Positions 14,094 to 23,111 of a DNA stretch of 64,000 bases are shown in pieces (the first letter of the stretch is position 1; each line of letters starts with the position of its first letter). Source of the DNA: Acidipropionibacterium virtanenii (GTDB taxonomy: Bacteria; Actinomycetota; Actinomycetes; Propionibacteriales; Propionibacteriaceae); NCBI RefSeq assembly GCF_003325455.1, contig NZ_CP025198.1, positions 2,480,001 to 2,544,000 of the forward strand, in the 5' to 3' direction. The translations under genes were made by a program, and so were the position numbers. The notes under the pieces were generated by a model. That model saw only the letters and a list, made by a program, of their open reading frames with translations, was not told where the DNA came from and ran no database searches.

Positions 14094-15071
14094 GTGACCA
14101 GCTCGATCCGCCTCGGTGGTTCCTGGCTGCGGCGCCTGGCCCTCATCGTGGCCGTCTGCACTCTCGCCGCCGGCTGCCGCGGCTCCGCCACCCCGGACAC
14201 CCCCGACCCCTCTCTGGCGAGCATGACCCCGTCGTCGACGGTATCCGCTTCCGCGTCGCTGCTGAAGGGTCGTACGGCCAAGGCGGTCGTGGGTGAACTC
14301 GTCACGGCGTCGGGCAACAGTCCGGTGACCAAGGTCGACATCACCGCCCGTTCGGTGAGCATCACAGTGCGTTCCGGATCCTCTCCTCAGGTCTGGACCT
14401 GGCAACGCGGCCGGATCACGACGTCCTCCCAGCAGAGTGCGCAGACCGTATCCAGACCCTTCAACCCAGATGATTTCGCCCTCGACGAGCTCGACCGGAT
14501 TCTCGAGATCGCCGCCAGAGCCGTCGGCTCCAGCAAGAACCAGGAACTGCAGATCCTCGAGTACAACCAGGGCGTCGTCCTCATGTCGGTCTCCACCCGC
14601 CCCGAGACACGCCCCGTCTTCTTCCGAGCCGACGCCAGCCCGGTGACGACCGTGGACTTCGCCTCGACGGCCGGCATGACCGAAGCTCTCAGGGACGCCG
14701 TCGGCGACGACACGCAGGTTCTGGCCATGGCCTATCAGCCGGGCAAGGGACTGATGGTCGACACCCGCACCGGTACCGACGGGATCGTCCTTCGTCGCAC
14801 CCGTTCGACCGATCTGCCCGCCTGGGCCGTGGAGCGGCGCGGCGACACCTCGGCCACACTGTTCAGTCCCTCTGACATCTCCCCCTCGGTTCTCGCCGAT
14901 CTCATGACCAGAGTTCCCACAGCCATGTCCAAGCCGGGTGAGGCCTCCAAACTCTCCTTCACCATCGACATGTCAGACAATCGCTCCCTGCCCACCATCC
15001 ACTTCACACTGGGGACCACCACGATGGTGACCGACCTCGAGGGCAAGGACATCACCGCCCAGGTGAGATGA
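14094..15071 (+). CDS. Putative secreted lipoprotein
   Basis: A 325-aa protein of unknown function. It has an N-terminal signal with Arg-rich n-region, hydrophobic core LALIVAVCTL and lipobox LAAGC (Cys near residue 28), so it is probably lipid-anchored outside the membrane. The following 20 residues are Ser/Thr/Pro-rich, then a mixed alpha/beta domain with no recognised motif. The GTG start follows a -10 box directly (leaderless). The stop is 1 nt before the GTG of the NUDIX gene, so the two are likely coupled. Confidence 0.8.
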   Translation: MTSSIRLGGSWLRRLALIVAVCTLAAGCRGSATPDTPDPSLASMTPSSTVSASASLLKGRTAKAVVGELVTASGNSPVTKVDITARSVSITVRSGSSPQVWTWQRGRITTSSQQSAQTVSRPFNPDDFALDELDRILEIAARAVGSSKNQELQILEYNQGVVLMSVSTRPETRPVFFRADASPVTTVDFASTAGMTEALRDAVGDDTQVLAMAYQPGKGLMVDTRTGTDGIVLRRTRSTDLPAWAVERRGDTSATLFSPSDISPSVLADLMTRVPTAMSKPGEASKLSFTIDMSDNRSLPTIHFTLGTTTMVTDLEGKDITAQVR

Positions 15072-15072
15072 C

Positions 15073-15822
15073 GTGCCCCGTCGGCCACCCACCATGGGGA
15101 TGATGGCCGGGTGGTTCAATGAAGGCATGCTGATCACCGCTGTCGGAGCTCCAGGGAGCGGCCGGCCCCTGGCATTCCCCGTGCGCCACGGCATGAATCC
15201 CCATGTGGAGCTGTGGCGGCGGGGCCTGGTGGTCAAGGAGTACCTGTCCGCCGATCTGGTGGACGACGATGTCGTCGTCACCGTCCACGTCTCCTCCCGT
15301 ACGACGCACTCGAGGCCTCCGCGGACCCGTACCGGCGTCCCGAACCTCGCCGAGGACGCCCGGCCCGACGAATCGGTGCGTCCCTATCAGCGGGTCGCCG
15401 CCTACGCGGTGGTCAGATCCGAGCGGGGCCTGCTGGCCACCGAGTGCTCCACCCTCACCGCTGTGCCCGGACTGTGGGCGCTTCCCGGTGGCGGCATCGA
15501 ACGCGGAGAGTCACCGGCCCAGGCGGTCACCCGCGAGGTGATGGAGGAGTCGGGTCAGAGGGTCCGGCTCAACCGCATTCTCGATCTCCAGTCCGACCAC
15601 TGGATCGGTCGCTCCCCCTCCGGTGGACTCGAGGACTTCCACGCGCTGCGCATCATCTACAGCGCCACCTCCCTGGATCCGAGCGAGCCCGTGGTGCTCG
15701 ACATCGGCGGCACCACGGAGCGCGCCCGCTGGGTGCCACTGTGGCACTGGCGCAGGCTGTCATGGGGAGCCGCGACCCGAGCCTGCCTGGAGCATCACAT
15801 CCACGACGTCCCGGCCGAATGA
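15073..15822 (+). CDS. NUDIX hydrolase
   Basis: Cleaves a nucleoside diphosphate linked to another moiety; the substrate is unknown. The 249-aa product has a NUDIX fold from about residue 115 with the box GGGIERGESPAQAVTREVMEESG matching GX5EX7REUXEEXGU (about residues 141-163). The N-terminal 100 residues are an extension without a clear fold. The GTG at 15073 is 1 nt after the lipoprotein stop; an ATG at 15127 (residue 19) is an alternative. It ends at a bidirectional terminator shared with the convergent Bax inhibitor gene. Confidence 0.88.
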   Translation: MPRRPPTMGMMAGWFNEGMLITAVGAPGSGRPLAFPVRHGMNPHVELWRRGLVVKEYLSADLVDDDVVVTVHVSSRTTHSRPPRTRTGVPNLAEDARPDESVRPYQRVAAYAVVRSERGLLATECSTLTAVPGLWALPGGGIERGESPAQAVTREVMEESGQRVRLNRILDLQSDHWIGRSPSGGLEDFHALRIIYSATSLDPSEPVVLDIGGTTERARWVPLWHWRRLSWGAATRACLEHHIHDVPAE

Positions 15823-15834
15823 CCCCGCAGACGC

Positions 15835-15866
15835 CACGACCCCCGGCCGCGGGGCCGGGGGTCGTG
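15835..15866. terminator. Bidirectional terminator
   Basis: A perfect 14-bp stem with GCGG loop (arms 15835-15848 and 15853-15866) between the convergent NUDIX and Bax inhibitor-1 genes. Confidence 0.8.
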
Positions 15867-15889
15867 ATCAGCCAGGAGGCTCGCGAGAC

Positions 15890-16756
15890 TCAGTCGCTGA
15901 ACATCCTGATGTAGCTCAGGATCCGGAGGATCTCGGTGTAGAGCCACACCATCGTCACCGCGATACCGAAGGCCGCCCGCCAGGACTCGCTGGCCGGTGC
16001 CTGGTTGCGCACCCCCTGCTCGGCGTAGTCGAAATCGACCACGAGGTTCATGGCGGCCAGCACGACACCCAACGCCGAGGCCGCGATCGCGATCCATCCG
16101 GCACCCGCCCCGACCGTGGCCAGTCCGAGGCCGCCGGGGATGACGAAGGAGGCGAGCAGGTTGAACAGCATCGCCGCCGCGAACCCGATCGTGGAGATCA
16201 GGACGATCCTCCGGAACTTCGGGGTCACCCGGATGTTGAAGAATTTATAGGCCGCCAGAGTCACACCCGCGGCGCAGAACGTACCGACCACCGCCTGAAC
16301 GACGATGCCGTCCCACATCGACTCGAAGAGCTTGGAGAAGGCGCCGAGGAAGACGCCCTCGATGACGCTGTAGGCGATCACCCCGGCCGCCGGCACCTTC
16401 GCGCGAGTGCTGACGATCAGCACGGTGACGAAGCCGACCAGACTCGACAGGATCGCGGCCCCGCCGATAAGAGCGAGATTGTTCCCGACCCCGATGAAGG
16501 TCAGCGCCCCGACGGCGGCGATGAGCAGCAGGACCAGGCCGGTCTTGCCGACGACGTCGTCGAAGGTCATCACCCGAACCTGGCGGGCCTGCTCGGGCTG
16601 CTGGAACCCCTGCGGGCCGAACCCTGCGGGCGCCGGCTGCGGCTGCCCGTATCCGGTCTGGTAGTAGCCGCCCTGGGTCGCGTACTGCTGGCCGTAGGCC
16701 TGTTGGGCGGGTTGAGGCTGGAAGGCGCCAGCCCTTGCGAAGACGGGATTACCCAT
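15890..16756 (-). CDS. Bax inhibitor-1/YccA family membrane protein
   Basis: A 288-aa inner-membrane protein. The first 75 residues are Gln/Pro/Tyr-rich and probably cytoplasmic, followed by seven hydrophobic segments of the UPF0005/BI-1 family, ending with a typical C-terminal segment (ESWRAAFGIAVTMVWLYTEILRIL in part). Two adjacent ATGs (16759 and 16756) follow AGGAGG; 16756 has the better spacing of 6 nt. A TACAGT -10-like box lies at 16787-16792 on the minus strand. The role may be a pH-sensitive Ca2+ leak or stress response (family inference). Confidence 0.9.
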   Translation of the reverse strand: MGNPVFARAGAFQPQPAQQAYGQQYATQGGYYQTGYGQPQPAPAGFGPQGFQQPEQARQVRVMTFDDVVGKTGLVLLLIAAVGALTFIGVGNNLALIGGAAILSSLVGFVTVLIVSTRAKVPAAGVIAYSVIEGVFLGAFSKLFESMWDGIVVQAVVGTFCAAGVTLAAYKFFNIRVTPKFRRIVLISTIGFAAAMLFNLLASFVIPGGLGLATVGAGAGWIAIAASALGVVLAAMNLVVDFDYAEQGVRNQAPASESWRAAFGIAVTMVWLYTEILRILSYIRMFSD

Positions 16757-17003
16757 CATGAACCTCCTGGTTGTCGCCGTGCTCCCACTGTACAAGCCGT
16801 CACCGTACGAACTGTCCCATGCATCCTGTCCTGTGTAGACCGTCCGAGGACCGTTCGGGTCGCACTGGGGTGATCATCTCCCGGTGGGACGCACGGACCG
16901 TTGCTCCGGTTCCCCCGCGTCCCGGCGACAGCACAGAGACATCGACCACCGATGAATAACTGTGCGGTATTGTGCATACTCATTCGTTCGCCGGAGGTCA
17001 CCC

Positions 17004-18479
17004 ATGGACTCACCCATTGCCCAGCAGCTGTTCAGGCGCAGGCTGCCCGCCGGCGTCGTCCACGAGCAGTGTCCCGACTCGATCACCCAGACCGCCGCGC
17101 CGAGCGATGACCGTCCGGAGCTCAGGCGGTCCATGACGACCCTCCAACTCACCATGATCGGGGTGGGCGGGACGGTGGGCACCGGAATCTTCTTCATCCT
17201 CTCCCAGGCGGTGCCCGAGGCCGGCCCCGCGGTCCTGGTGTCCTTCGTGCTGGCGGCCGTGGTCGCCGGGCTGACGGTGGTCTGCTACGCCGAGCTGGCG
17301 TCCACGATGCCGTCGTCGGGCTCCTCCTACTCCTTCACCTACGCCACCATGGGCGAACTGATGGCCTTCATCGTGGGGGCATGCCTCATCCTCGAGTACG
17401 GCGTCTCCGGGGCCGCGGTGGCCGTCGGCTGGTCGGAGTACCTCAACCTGCTGCTCCACAACACCCTCGGATTCAGCTTCCCCGCCGCCCTGTCGGCCGC
17501 CCCCGATGCCGGCGGCCTCATAAATCTGCCCGCCGTCATCCTGGTCGGCCTGTGCCTGCTGCTCCTGCTGCGCGGCGCCTCCGAATCGGCCCGGGCCAAC
17601 GCCGTCATGGTGATGGTCAAGCTCGCCGTGCTGGTGGTCTTCGCAGCCATCGCCTTCACCGGATTCCACGCCGACCACTTCGCCGACTTCGCCCCGGCCG
17701 GGGTACGCGGCATCTCGATGGCCACCGGGTCGCTGTTCTTCTCCTACATCGGTCTGGACGCCATCGCCACCACCGGCGGCGAGGTCCGCAACCCGCGCAA
17801 GGCCATCCCCCGCGCCCTCATCGCCGCGCTGGCCATCGTCACCGTCATCTACCTGCTGGTCGCGGTGGCCGCGCTGGGCGCGCAGCGGGCCGACCGGTTC
17901 GACGACCAGACCGCCAGCCTGGCCAACATCGTCCAGAGCGTCGTGGGCTCCACCTGGCCCGGCACCCTGCTGGCGGTAGGGGCGGTGATCTCGATCTTCT
18001 CGGTGACCCTCATCTGCCTCTACGGCCAGACCCGCATCCTCTACTCGATGAGCCGCGACGGACTGGTGCCGTCGGCGCTGTCCAGGGTCGATCGCAGAAC
18101 CCACGTGCCGGCCCTCAACACCTGGGTCGTCTGCCTCGCGGTGGCCGTGCTGGCGGGCCTGCTGCCACTGGGCATCCTCGCCGACCTCACCAGCATCGGC
18201 ACCCTCACCGCCTTCGGACTGGTCTCCCTCGGCGTGATCGTGCTGCGCCGGACCGCACCCGACCTGCCGCGGGGGTTCAAGGTGCCCGGATACCCGGTGA
18301 CCCCCGTGCTGTCGATCGCTGCCTGCATCTACGTCATCACCGGCCTGCACGTGGTGACCCTGATCGCCTTCGTCATCTGGATCTCGGTGGCGCTGTCCTT
18401 CTACTTCTCCTGGGGTCGCCGGCACTCCCAGCTGGCGGAACTCTCCCGGCTCGACCGCGGGATCGACGATCTCCCCTAG
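17004..18479 (+). CDS. APC-family amino acid permease
   Basis: A 491-aa amino acid transporter with about 12 TM segments. TM1 carries GVGGTVGTGIFF, the Gly-rich substrate/Na+ or proton-binding loop of the APC superfamily; later SYIGLDAIATTGGEVRNPRKAIPRAL is the TM6-loop signature of the GabP/CAT group. The ATG at 17004 follows GGAGG by 6 nt; an in-frame GTG at 16962 lacks a ribosome site. It sits 47 nt before ddaH in the same direction, suggesting linked uptake and breakdown of an arginine-type compound (inference). Confidence 0.9.
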   Translation: MDSPIAQQLFRRRLPAGVVHEQCPDSITQTAAPSDDRPELRRSMTTLQLTMIGVGGTVGTGIFFILSQAVPEAGPAVLVSFVLAAVVAGLTVVCYAELASTMPSSGSSYSFTYATMGELMAFIVGACLILEYGVSGAAVAVGWSEYLNLLLHNTLGFSFPAALSAAPDAGGLINLPAVILVGLCLLLLLRGASESARANAVMVMVKLAVLVVFAAIAFTGFHADHFADFAPAGVRGISMATGSLFFSYIGLDAIATTGGEVRNPRKAIPRALIAALAIVTVIYLLVAVAALGAQRADRFDDQTASLANIVQSVVGSTWPGTLLAVGAVISIFSVTLICLYGQTRILYSMSRDGLVPSALSRVDRRTHVPALNTWVVCLAVAVLAGLLPLGILADLTSIGTLTAFGLVSLGVIVLRRTAPDLPRGFKVPGYPVTPVLSIAACIYVITGLHVVTLIAFVIWISVALSFYFSWGRRHSQLAELSRLDRGIDDLP

Positions 18480-18526
18480 CCTTGGCATGCATCCGAAACC
18501 GCACCGTCAGAAAGGGATGACGCTCC

Positions 18527-19300
18527 ATGTCCAGGATCGCTCTCGTCCGTAAGCCCGGCCCCCGCCTCGACGAGGGCATCGTCGACCACATTGAGCGCGT
18601 GCCCGTCGACGTCCCCCTCGCACTGCGCCAGTGGCGGGGCTATGTCGATGCGCTGGAGGCGGCGGGCTGGCGGACCCGCGAGGTGACCCCGGCCGATGAC
18701 TGCCCCGACGCCGTCTTCGTCGAGGACTCCGTGGTGATGTTCCGCAATGTCGCGGTCTCCACCCGCCCCGGCGCGCTCGCCCGCCGCGACGAGGTCTCCG
18801 GGACCAGGGAGGTCGTCGAGGAGCTGGGCTGCTCGCTCAACGGCATCAAGGATCCGGGCACCCTCGACGGCGGCGACGTCCTCAAGGTGGGCGACACCGT
18901 CTACGTCGGCCAGGGCGGACGCACCAACCCCCGGGGCATCGCGCAGCTGCGCGCCATCCTCACCCCGCTGGGCGCCACGGTGGTGGCCGTGCCGGTCACC
19001 AAGGTGCTGCACCTCAAGACGGCGGTCACCGCGCTGCCCGACGGCACCGTCATCGGCTACCCGGACTTCGTCGACGACCCGGCCATCTTCGAACGCTTCC
19101 TGCCGGTTCCCGAGGAGCACGGCACGGCGGTGGTCCGCCTGTCCGACTCGCACCTGCTGATGTCGGCGTCGGCGCCGCGGACCACCGCCCTGCTGGAGGG
19201 GCTCGGCTACAGCGTCACGACGGTGGAGATCACCGAGTTCGAGAAGCTGGAGGGCTGCGTCACCTGCCTGTCGGTGCGGCTGCGCCAGCTCGCCGACTGA
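18527..19300 (+). CDS. ddaH: Dimethylarginine dimethylaminohydrolase-like amidinohydrolase
   Basis: A guanidino-group-modifying enzyme (257 aa) that would hydrolyse methylated arginine to citrulline and an amine. FVEDSVVMF (about residues 64-72), DGGDVLKVG, HLKTAVTALPDG with the catalytic His (about 161) and the C-terminal EGCVTCLSVR with the nucleophilic Cys (about 249) match the DDAH group. Arginine deiminases are longer. It follows the APC permease closely, with only a weak AAGGGA ribosome site. Confidence 0.88.
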   Translation: MSRIALVRKPGPRLDEGIVDHIERVPVDVPLALRQWRGYVDALEAAGWRTREVTPADDCPDAVFVEDSVVMFRNVAVSTRPGALARRDEVSGTREVVEELGCSLNGIKDPGTLDGGDVLKVGDTVYVGQGGRTNPRGIAQLRAILTPLGATVVAVPVTKVLHLKTAVTALPDGTVIGYPDFVDDPAIFERFLPVPEEHGTAVVRLSDSHLLMSASAPRTTALLEGLGYSVTTVEITEFEKLEGCVTCLSVRLRQLAD

Positions 19301-19407
19301 ACGCCCGCCCTCCCCACCGCCGACGGGACGGCTCTGGAGTTGCCATCCCGTCAGCGGTGGCGCTAGTGTTCATACCCGCTGGTCGGCGGCGAGATCCGGA
19401 CGATCAG

Positions 19408-19480
19408 GCGGACGTGGCTCAGTTGGTAGAGCATCACCTTGCCAAGGTGAGGGTCGCGGGTTCGAGTCCCGTCGTCCGCT
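19408..19480 (+). tRNA. tRNA-Gly (GCC)
   Basis: A 73-nt cloverleaf: acceptor GCGGACG/CGTCCGC, anticodon stem CACCT/AGGTG with loop containing GCC, T-arm CGGGTTCGAGTCCCG. First of three clustered tRNAs. Confidence 0.97.
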
Positions 19481-19489
19481 CGAAGCCTG

Positions 19490-19564
19490 GGGCGGTTGGC
19501 GCAGCGGTAGCGCGCTTCCCTGACACGGAAGAGGTCGCCAGTTCGATCCTGGCATCGCCCACCA
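19490..19564 (+). tRNA. tRNA-Val (GAC)
   Basis: Acceptor GGGCGGT pairs with ATCGCCC; anticodon arm CTTCC-CTGACAC-GGAAG gives anticodon GAC. The 3' CCA is encoded (19562-19564). It starts 9 nt after tRNA-Gly. Confidence 0.97.
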
Positions 19565-19603
19565 GGAGTGTGATGACGTCGTCAGACGTCGTGATGCTCT
19601 CCA

Positions 19604-19677
19604 GGCCCCGTAGCGCAGTTGGTTAGCGCGCCGCCCTGTCACGGCGGAGGTCGTGGGTTCGAGTCCCATCGGGGTCG
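19604..19677 (+). tRNA. tRNA-Asp (GTC)
   Basis: Acceptor GGCCCCG/CGGGGTC, anticodon arm CCGCC-CTGTCAC-GGCGG with anticodon GTC, and discriminator G as expected for tRNA-Asp. Followed by a terminator. Confidence 0.97.
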
Positions 19678-19689
19678 CAACAGCGACGC

Positions 19690-19723
19690 ACGACGGCCGG
19701 GTCCTTGAGGACCCGGCCGTCGT
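19690..19723 (+). terminator. Terminator of the tRNA cluster
   Basis: A perfect 15-bp stem with TTGA loop (arms 19690-19704 and 19709-19723), 12 nt after tRNA-Asp. Confidence 0.8.
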
Positions 19724-19778
19724 CATGTCCGGCCAGTCCCGATCCTGCGCATGGGGCCGGCCGGATCGTGCCCGGGAA

Positions 19779-19784
19779 TAGGCT
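19779..19784 (+). promoter_or_regulatory. -10 box of leaderless DyP-encapsulin operon
   Basis: TAGGCT ends 6 nt before the ATG at 19791. No ribosome site precedes the ATG, so the operon is probably leaderless. Confidence 0.55.
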
Positions 19785-19790
19785 GGCCCC

Positions 19791-20837
19791 ATGGCACAAC
19801 CCGTCCCCCAGACCATCGTCGCTCCGCTGACGCCGGCGGCCGTCTTCCTGACCCTGACGGTCGCACCCGGCCGCGAGGCCGAGGCCCGCCTCGGACTGGC
19901 CGAGGTGTCCGGGCTCGTCCGCAGCGTGGGGTTCCGGGCCCAGGAGGGCGGGCTGACCTGCGTCACCGGGATCGGCGCCGAGTTCTGGGACCGGGCATTC
20001 GCCTCCGCCCGCCCGTCAGGCCTCCACCCGTTCATCGCCCTGGACGGCGGAACCCATCGGGCGCCGTCGACCGGCGGGGACCTCTTCTTCCACATCCGCG
20101 CCGTCAGTATGGACATCTGCTTCGAACTGGCCCACCGGCTGGGCCTGGCCTTCATGGGCATCGCCCGGATCATCGACGAGGTGCACGGCTTCCGGTACTG
20201 GGACACCCGCGACCTGCTGGGATTCGTCGACGGCACCGAGAACCCCGCCGGGCCGCTCGCCGAGGAGGTGGCGATCACCGGACCCGACTCCGATTTTCCC
20301 GCCTCCAGCTATCTGATCGTGCAGAAGTACACCCATGACATGGACGGCTGGGACAGGCTGAGCGTGGAGCAGCAGGAGAATGCCATGGGCCGCACGAAGT
20401 TGTCCGACATCGAGTATCCCGACGACGCCAAACCGGCCAACGCCCACATCACGCTCAACGTCGTCGAGGACGCCGAGGGGAACGAGCGCCAGATCCTGCG
20501 CGACAACATGCCCTTCGGCAATGTCGCCGAGGGTGTCTACGGCACCTTCTTCATCGGCTACTCCGCCGACGTGACCACCACCGAGACGATGCTGGAGAGG
20601 ATGTTCATCGGTGACCCGCCCGGCAACACCGACCGGATCCTCGACTTCTCGACGGCCCGGACCGGTTCACTGTTCTTCGTGCCGAGCCAGGACGCCCTCG
20701 ACGACCCGGACCTGCTCGACGCCGCGGTCGACCGGCCGCGAACCACCACCCCGACAGACCCGAGTCTGGGGGTCGGCGGCCTGCGCGGAACCCCTCAACT
20801 CGGAGCGATCCCGAACACCGGAAGGACCCTGAAATGA
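19791..20837 (+). CDS. Dye-decolourising (DyP-type) peroxidase, encapsulin cargo
   Basis: A B-type heme peroxidase (348 aa). The GXXDG motif is at 144-148 with catalytic Asp147, proximal heme His at 219 (NAHI), and distal Arg237/Asn239 in LRDNMPFG. The C-terminal tail contains DPSLGVGGLRG (323-333), which fits the encapsulin cargo-loading peptide (usual form SLGIGSLKG). A further 15 residues follow it. The enzyme is thus expected to be packaged inside the encapsulin made by the next gene, whose ATG overlaps its stop (ATGA). Confidence 0.95.
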   Translation: MAQPVPQTIVAPLTPAAVFLTLTVAPGREAEARLGLAEVSGLVRSVGFRAQEGGLTCVTGIGAEFWDRAFASARPSGLHPFIALDGGTHRAPSTGGDLFFHIRAVSMDICFELAHRLGLAFMGIARIIDEVHGFRYWDTRDLLGFVDGTENPAGPLAEEVAITGPDSDFPASSYLIVQKYTHDMDGWDRLSVEQQENAMGRTKLSDIEYPDDAKPANAHITLNVVEDAEGNERQILRDNMPFGNVAEGVYGTFFIGYSADVTTTETMLERMFIGDPPGNTDRILDFSTARTGSLFFVPSQDALDDPDLLDAAVDRPRTTTPTDPSLGVGGLRGTPQLGAIPNTGRTLK

Positions 20838-21628
20838 ACAATCTGCATCGCGAACTGGCCCCGATCTCGCAGGAGGCCTGGACCCAGATCGACGCCGAGG
20901 CCCGTGACACCTTCTCGCTGCGCGCCGCCGGGAGGCGGGTCGTCGACGTCCCCGATGCCGACGGGCCGACCCTGGGGTCCATCAGCCTGGGCCATCTCGG
21001 GCCCACCTCCGAGACCGACGGGGTGCAGTCGCGGCTCCATCGGGTCCAGCCGCTCGTGCGGGTCAGGGTGCCCTTCACCGTCTCGCGCGCCGACATCGAC
21101 GACGCCGAGCGGGGAGCGCTCGACCTCACCTGGGACGAGGTCGATGACGCCGTCACCAAGCTCGTCGACACCGAGGACACCGCGATCCTGCACGGTTGGG
21201 ACGAGGCCGGGATCACCGGACTCACCGAGGCGTCGGTGCATCAGCCGGTTCAGATGCCGGCCGAGCTGGAGCAGATCGACGACGCGGTCGCGGGCGCCTG
21301 CAATGTGCTGCGGCTGGCCGATGTCGAAGGCCCCTACGACCTTGTGCTGCCGCAGCAGCTGTACACCCAGGTCGCCGAGACCACCGATCACGGCGTCCCG
21401 GTCATCGACCATCTCACCCAGCTGCTGTCGGGCGGCGAAGTGCTCTGGGCGCCGGCCGCCCGGTGCGCCCTCGTGGTCTCCCAGCGGGGCGGCGACGCCT
21501 GCCTGTATCTGGGCCGCGACGTCTCGATCGGCTACCTCGACCACGACGCGCAGACCGTCACCCTGTACCTGGAGGAGTCCTTCACCTTCCGGGTGCACCA
21601 GGCCGACGCCGCGGTGGCGCTGGTCTGA
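20834..21628 (+). CDS. Type 1 encapsulin shell protein (linocin M18/CFP29 family)
   Basis: A 264-aa HK97-fold shell subunit that self-assembles into a nanocompartment around the DyP peroxidase. MNNLHRELAPISQEAWTQI, the HGWDEAGITGL block and the C-terminal SIGYLDHDAQTVTLYLEESFTFR are typical of the family. The length equals that of classic T=1 encapsulins. A 4-base overlap with the peroxidase stop indicates coupled translation; in related bacteria the pair serves oxidative stress protection. Confidence 0.96.
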   Translation: MNNLHRELAPISQEAWTQIDAEARDTFSLRAAGRRVVDVPDADGPTLGSISLGHLGPTSETDGVQSRLHRVQPLVRVRVPFTVSRADIDDAERGALDLTWDEVDDAVTKLVDTEDTAILHGWDEAGITGLTEASVHQPVQMPAELEQIDDAVAGACNVLRLADVEGPYDLVLPQQLYTQVAETTDHGVPVIDHLTQLLSGGEVLWAPAARCALVVSQRGGDACLYLGRDVSIGYLDHDAQTVTLYLEESFTFRVHQADAAVALV

Positions 21629-21635
21629 GGCGGCG

Positions 21636-23111
21636 TCACCGGGGCGGGGGCCCGGACGGCTCCCCGAAGCCCTCGGCGTCCAGACGCGCCACGGCCTCGC
21701 GCCGCGAACCCACGCCCAGCTTCCGGTACAGCGATCTCACCTGCGTCTTCACGGTGTTCGCGGAGACTGCGAGCTCATCGGCGATCCGCCTTCTCGACAG
21801 GCCGAGAACCAGCAGACGCGCCACCTCGCGCTCACGGTCGCTCAGCCTGTCGTCGGGGAGCCGTTCCCCGAGGACGCCCAGCATCGCGTCCGACGGGACG
21901 ATGGCATCGAGCACGCGCCGGACCAGATCGGGTTCGAGTCTGGTGACCCGGCGTGCGATCACGGTCAGCGCGGGGATCGGCACCCCGATCTCGGGGACGA
22001 AGCCGCCCAGACCCTCCAGGATCCGGAGGCACTCCACGAACGCCCTGTCCGCCTCATGAGGCCTGCCGACCGCCTCGAAGGCCGCGGCCCGGCGCACCAG
22101 CACGGCGGCCAGGGCCAGACGCGAGTGGCCCTCGGCGTCGTCGACGCACTCCTGGGTGCAGGCGAGGGCCGATCGGGGCCGTCCCAGCTGAAGGTGCGCG
22201 CCGGCGCGGACCTTCGGGAAGCACACCGCGTGCCCGCTGGAGGACGTCATGCCGTCAAGGAGTTCCAGGGCCTCCCCGGGACTGCCCAGCTGGATGAGGG
22301 CCGAGCCCTGACGGTCGGCCATGTACTGGGAGATCAGCGGTGGGCAGCCGGGAAGGATCACCGAGCCCCGGACTTTCTGCGCAAGCGCTGCCGCCGTGCC
22401 GAAATCCTTGTCGAGGGTGCTGCGAAGCACGCCGACCAGTGGGATCATCCATCTCAACCCGGTACCGGAACCTCTACTGGCCAGTTCGGTCGCGAGCATG
22501 TCGAGTCCGGCCCGATCCCTGCCGCGGAACACCACGAAGGCCTCGGCCAGGACCAGACTCCAGACATCCAGATGGGTGAGTGCACGACCCGAGTCCGTGC
22601 GAAGGTCCGCACCCGACAGGAGATGACGGGCAGCCCGGCACCGGGCATCCGCCTCGGCGGTCCGCCCGTCGATCACCAGAGCGGCGGCGAGCAACCCGAG
22701 GGCATGGATCGTCTCGCGTCGGGCGCCCGCCTGCCACGCCCGCCTCGCGGCTGTGCGAGCGTGCGGCAGCGCATCACCTGGACGACCGTCACGGAGGAAT
22801 GCCTCGGCGCACACCAGAGAGACCGCCTGACGTGCGATGCGGGACAGATCGGGGCCGAGGCCGTCGTCGAGATCCGACCGTAGGCGCTGCGCGACGGCCG
22901 ACGCCTCACCGCACTCCCCGACGTTGATCAGTGCCCAGATCCTGGCGACCGCGCGGGCCGGCCAGCCCACCGGATCCTCCGATCGGTGCTCCGAGCCCCG
23001 CGCGAGGACGACGCCCATCGCCACCACGGAGGGCAGTGGTTCACCGGGACGCAGGCTGGCGCAGACCTCGGTGATCGCGGCACGCCGCGTCGGAGGGGGG
23101 TGGCCGGTCAA
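21636..23111 (-). CDS. LuxR-type transcriptional regulator (long N-terminal helical region)
   Basis: A 491-aa regulator. A LuxR/GerE helix-turn-helix lies at the C terminus (LSDREREVARLLVLGLSRRRIA, SANTVKTQVRSLYRKLGV, about residues 415-475). The N-terminal 400 residues are Ala/Leu/Arg-rich, probably TPR/MalT-like helical repeats, with no Walker motif and no receiver domain, so the signal is unknown. The TTG start overlaps the stop of the upstream paralogue by 4 bases. It is convergent with the encapsulin gene, only 7 nt away. Confidence 0.88.
   Translation of the reverse strand: MTGHPPPTRRAAITEVCASLRPGEPLPSVVAMGVVLARGSEHRSEDPVGWPARAVARIWALINVGECGEASAVAQRLRSDLDDGLGPDLSRIARQAVSLVCAEAFLRDGRPGDALPHARTAARRAWQAGARRETIHALGLLAAALVIDGRTAEADARCRAARHLLSGADLRTDSGRALTHLDVWSLVLAEAFVVFRGRDRAGLDMLATELASRGSGTGLRWMIPLVGVLRSTLDKDFGTAAALAQKVRGSVILPGCPPLISQYMADRQGSALIQLGSPGEALELLDGMTSSSGHAVCFPKVRAGAHLQLGRPRSALACTQECVDDAEGHSRLALAAVLVRRAAAFEAVGRPHEADRAFVECLRILEGLGGFVPEIGVPIPALTVIARRVTRLEPDLVRRVLDAIVPSDAMLGVLGERLPDDRLSDREREVARLLVLGLSRRRIADELAVSANTVKTQVRSLYRKLGVGSRREAVARLDAEGFGEPSGPPPR

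Noticed and set aside
17010-18488. 492-codon minus-strand frame opposite the APC permease
   Set aside because: The permease frame has clear TM segments and family motifs; the antisense product is a hydrophilic Gly/Asp/His shadow.
20904-22883. 659-codon plus-strand frame across encapsulin and the LuxR gene
   Set aside because: It is out of frame with encapsulin and antisense to the LuxR gene, with Arg/Pro/Ser-rich shadow composition and no domain.
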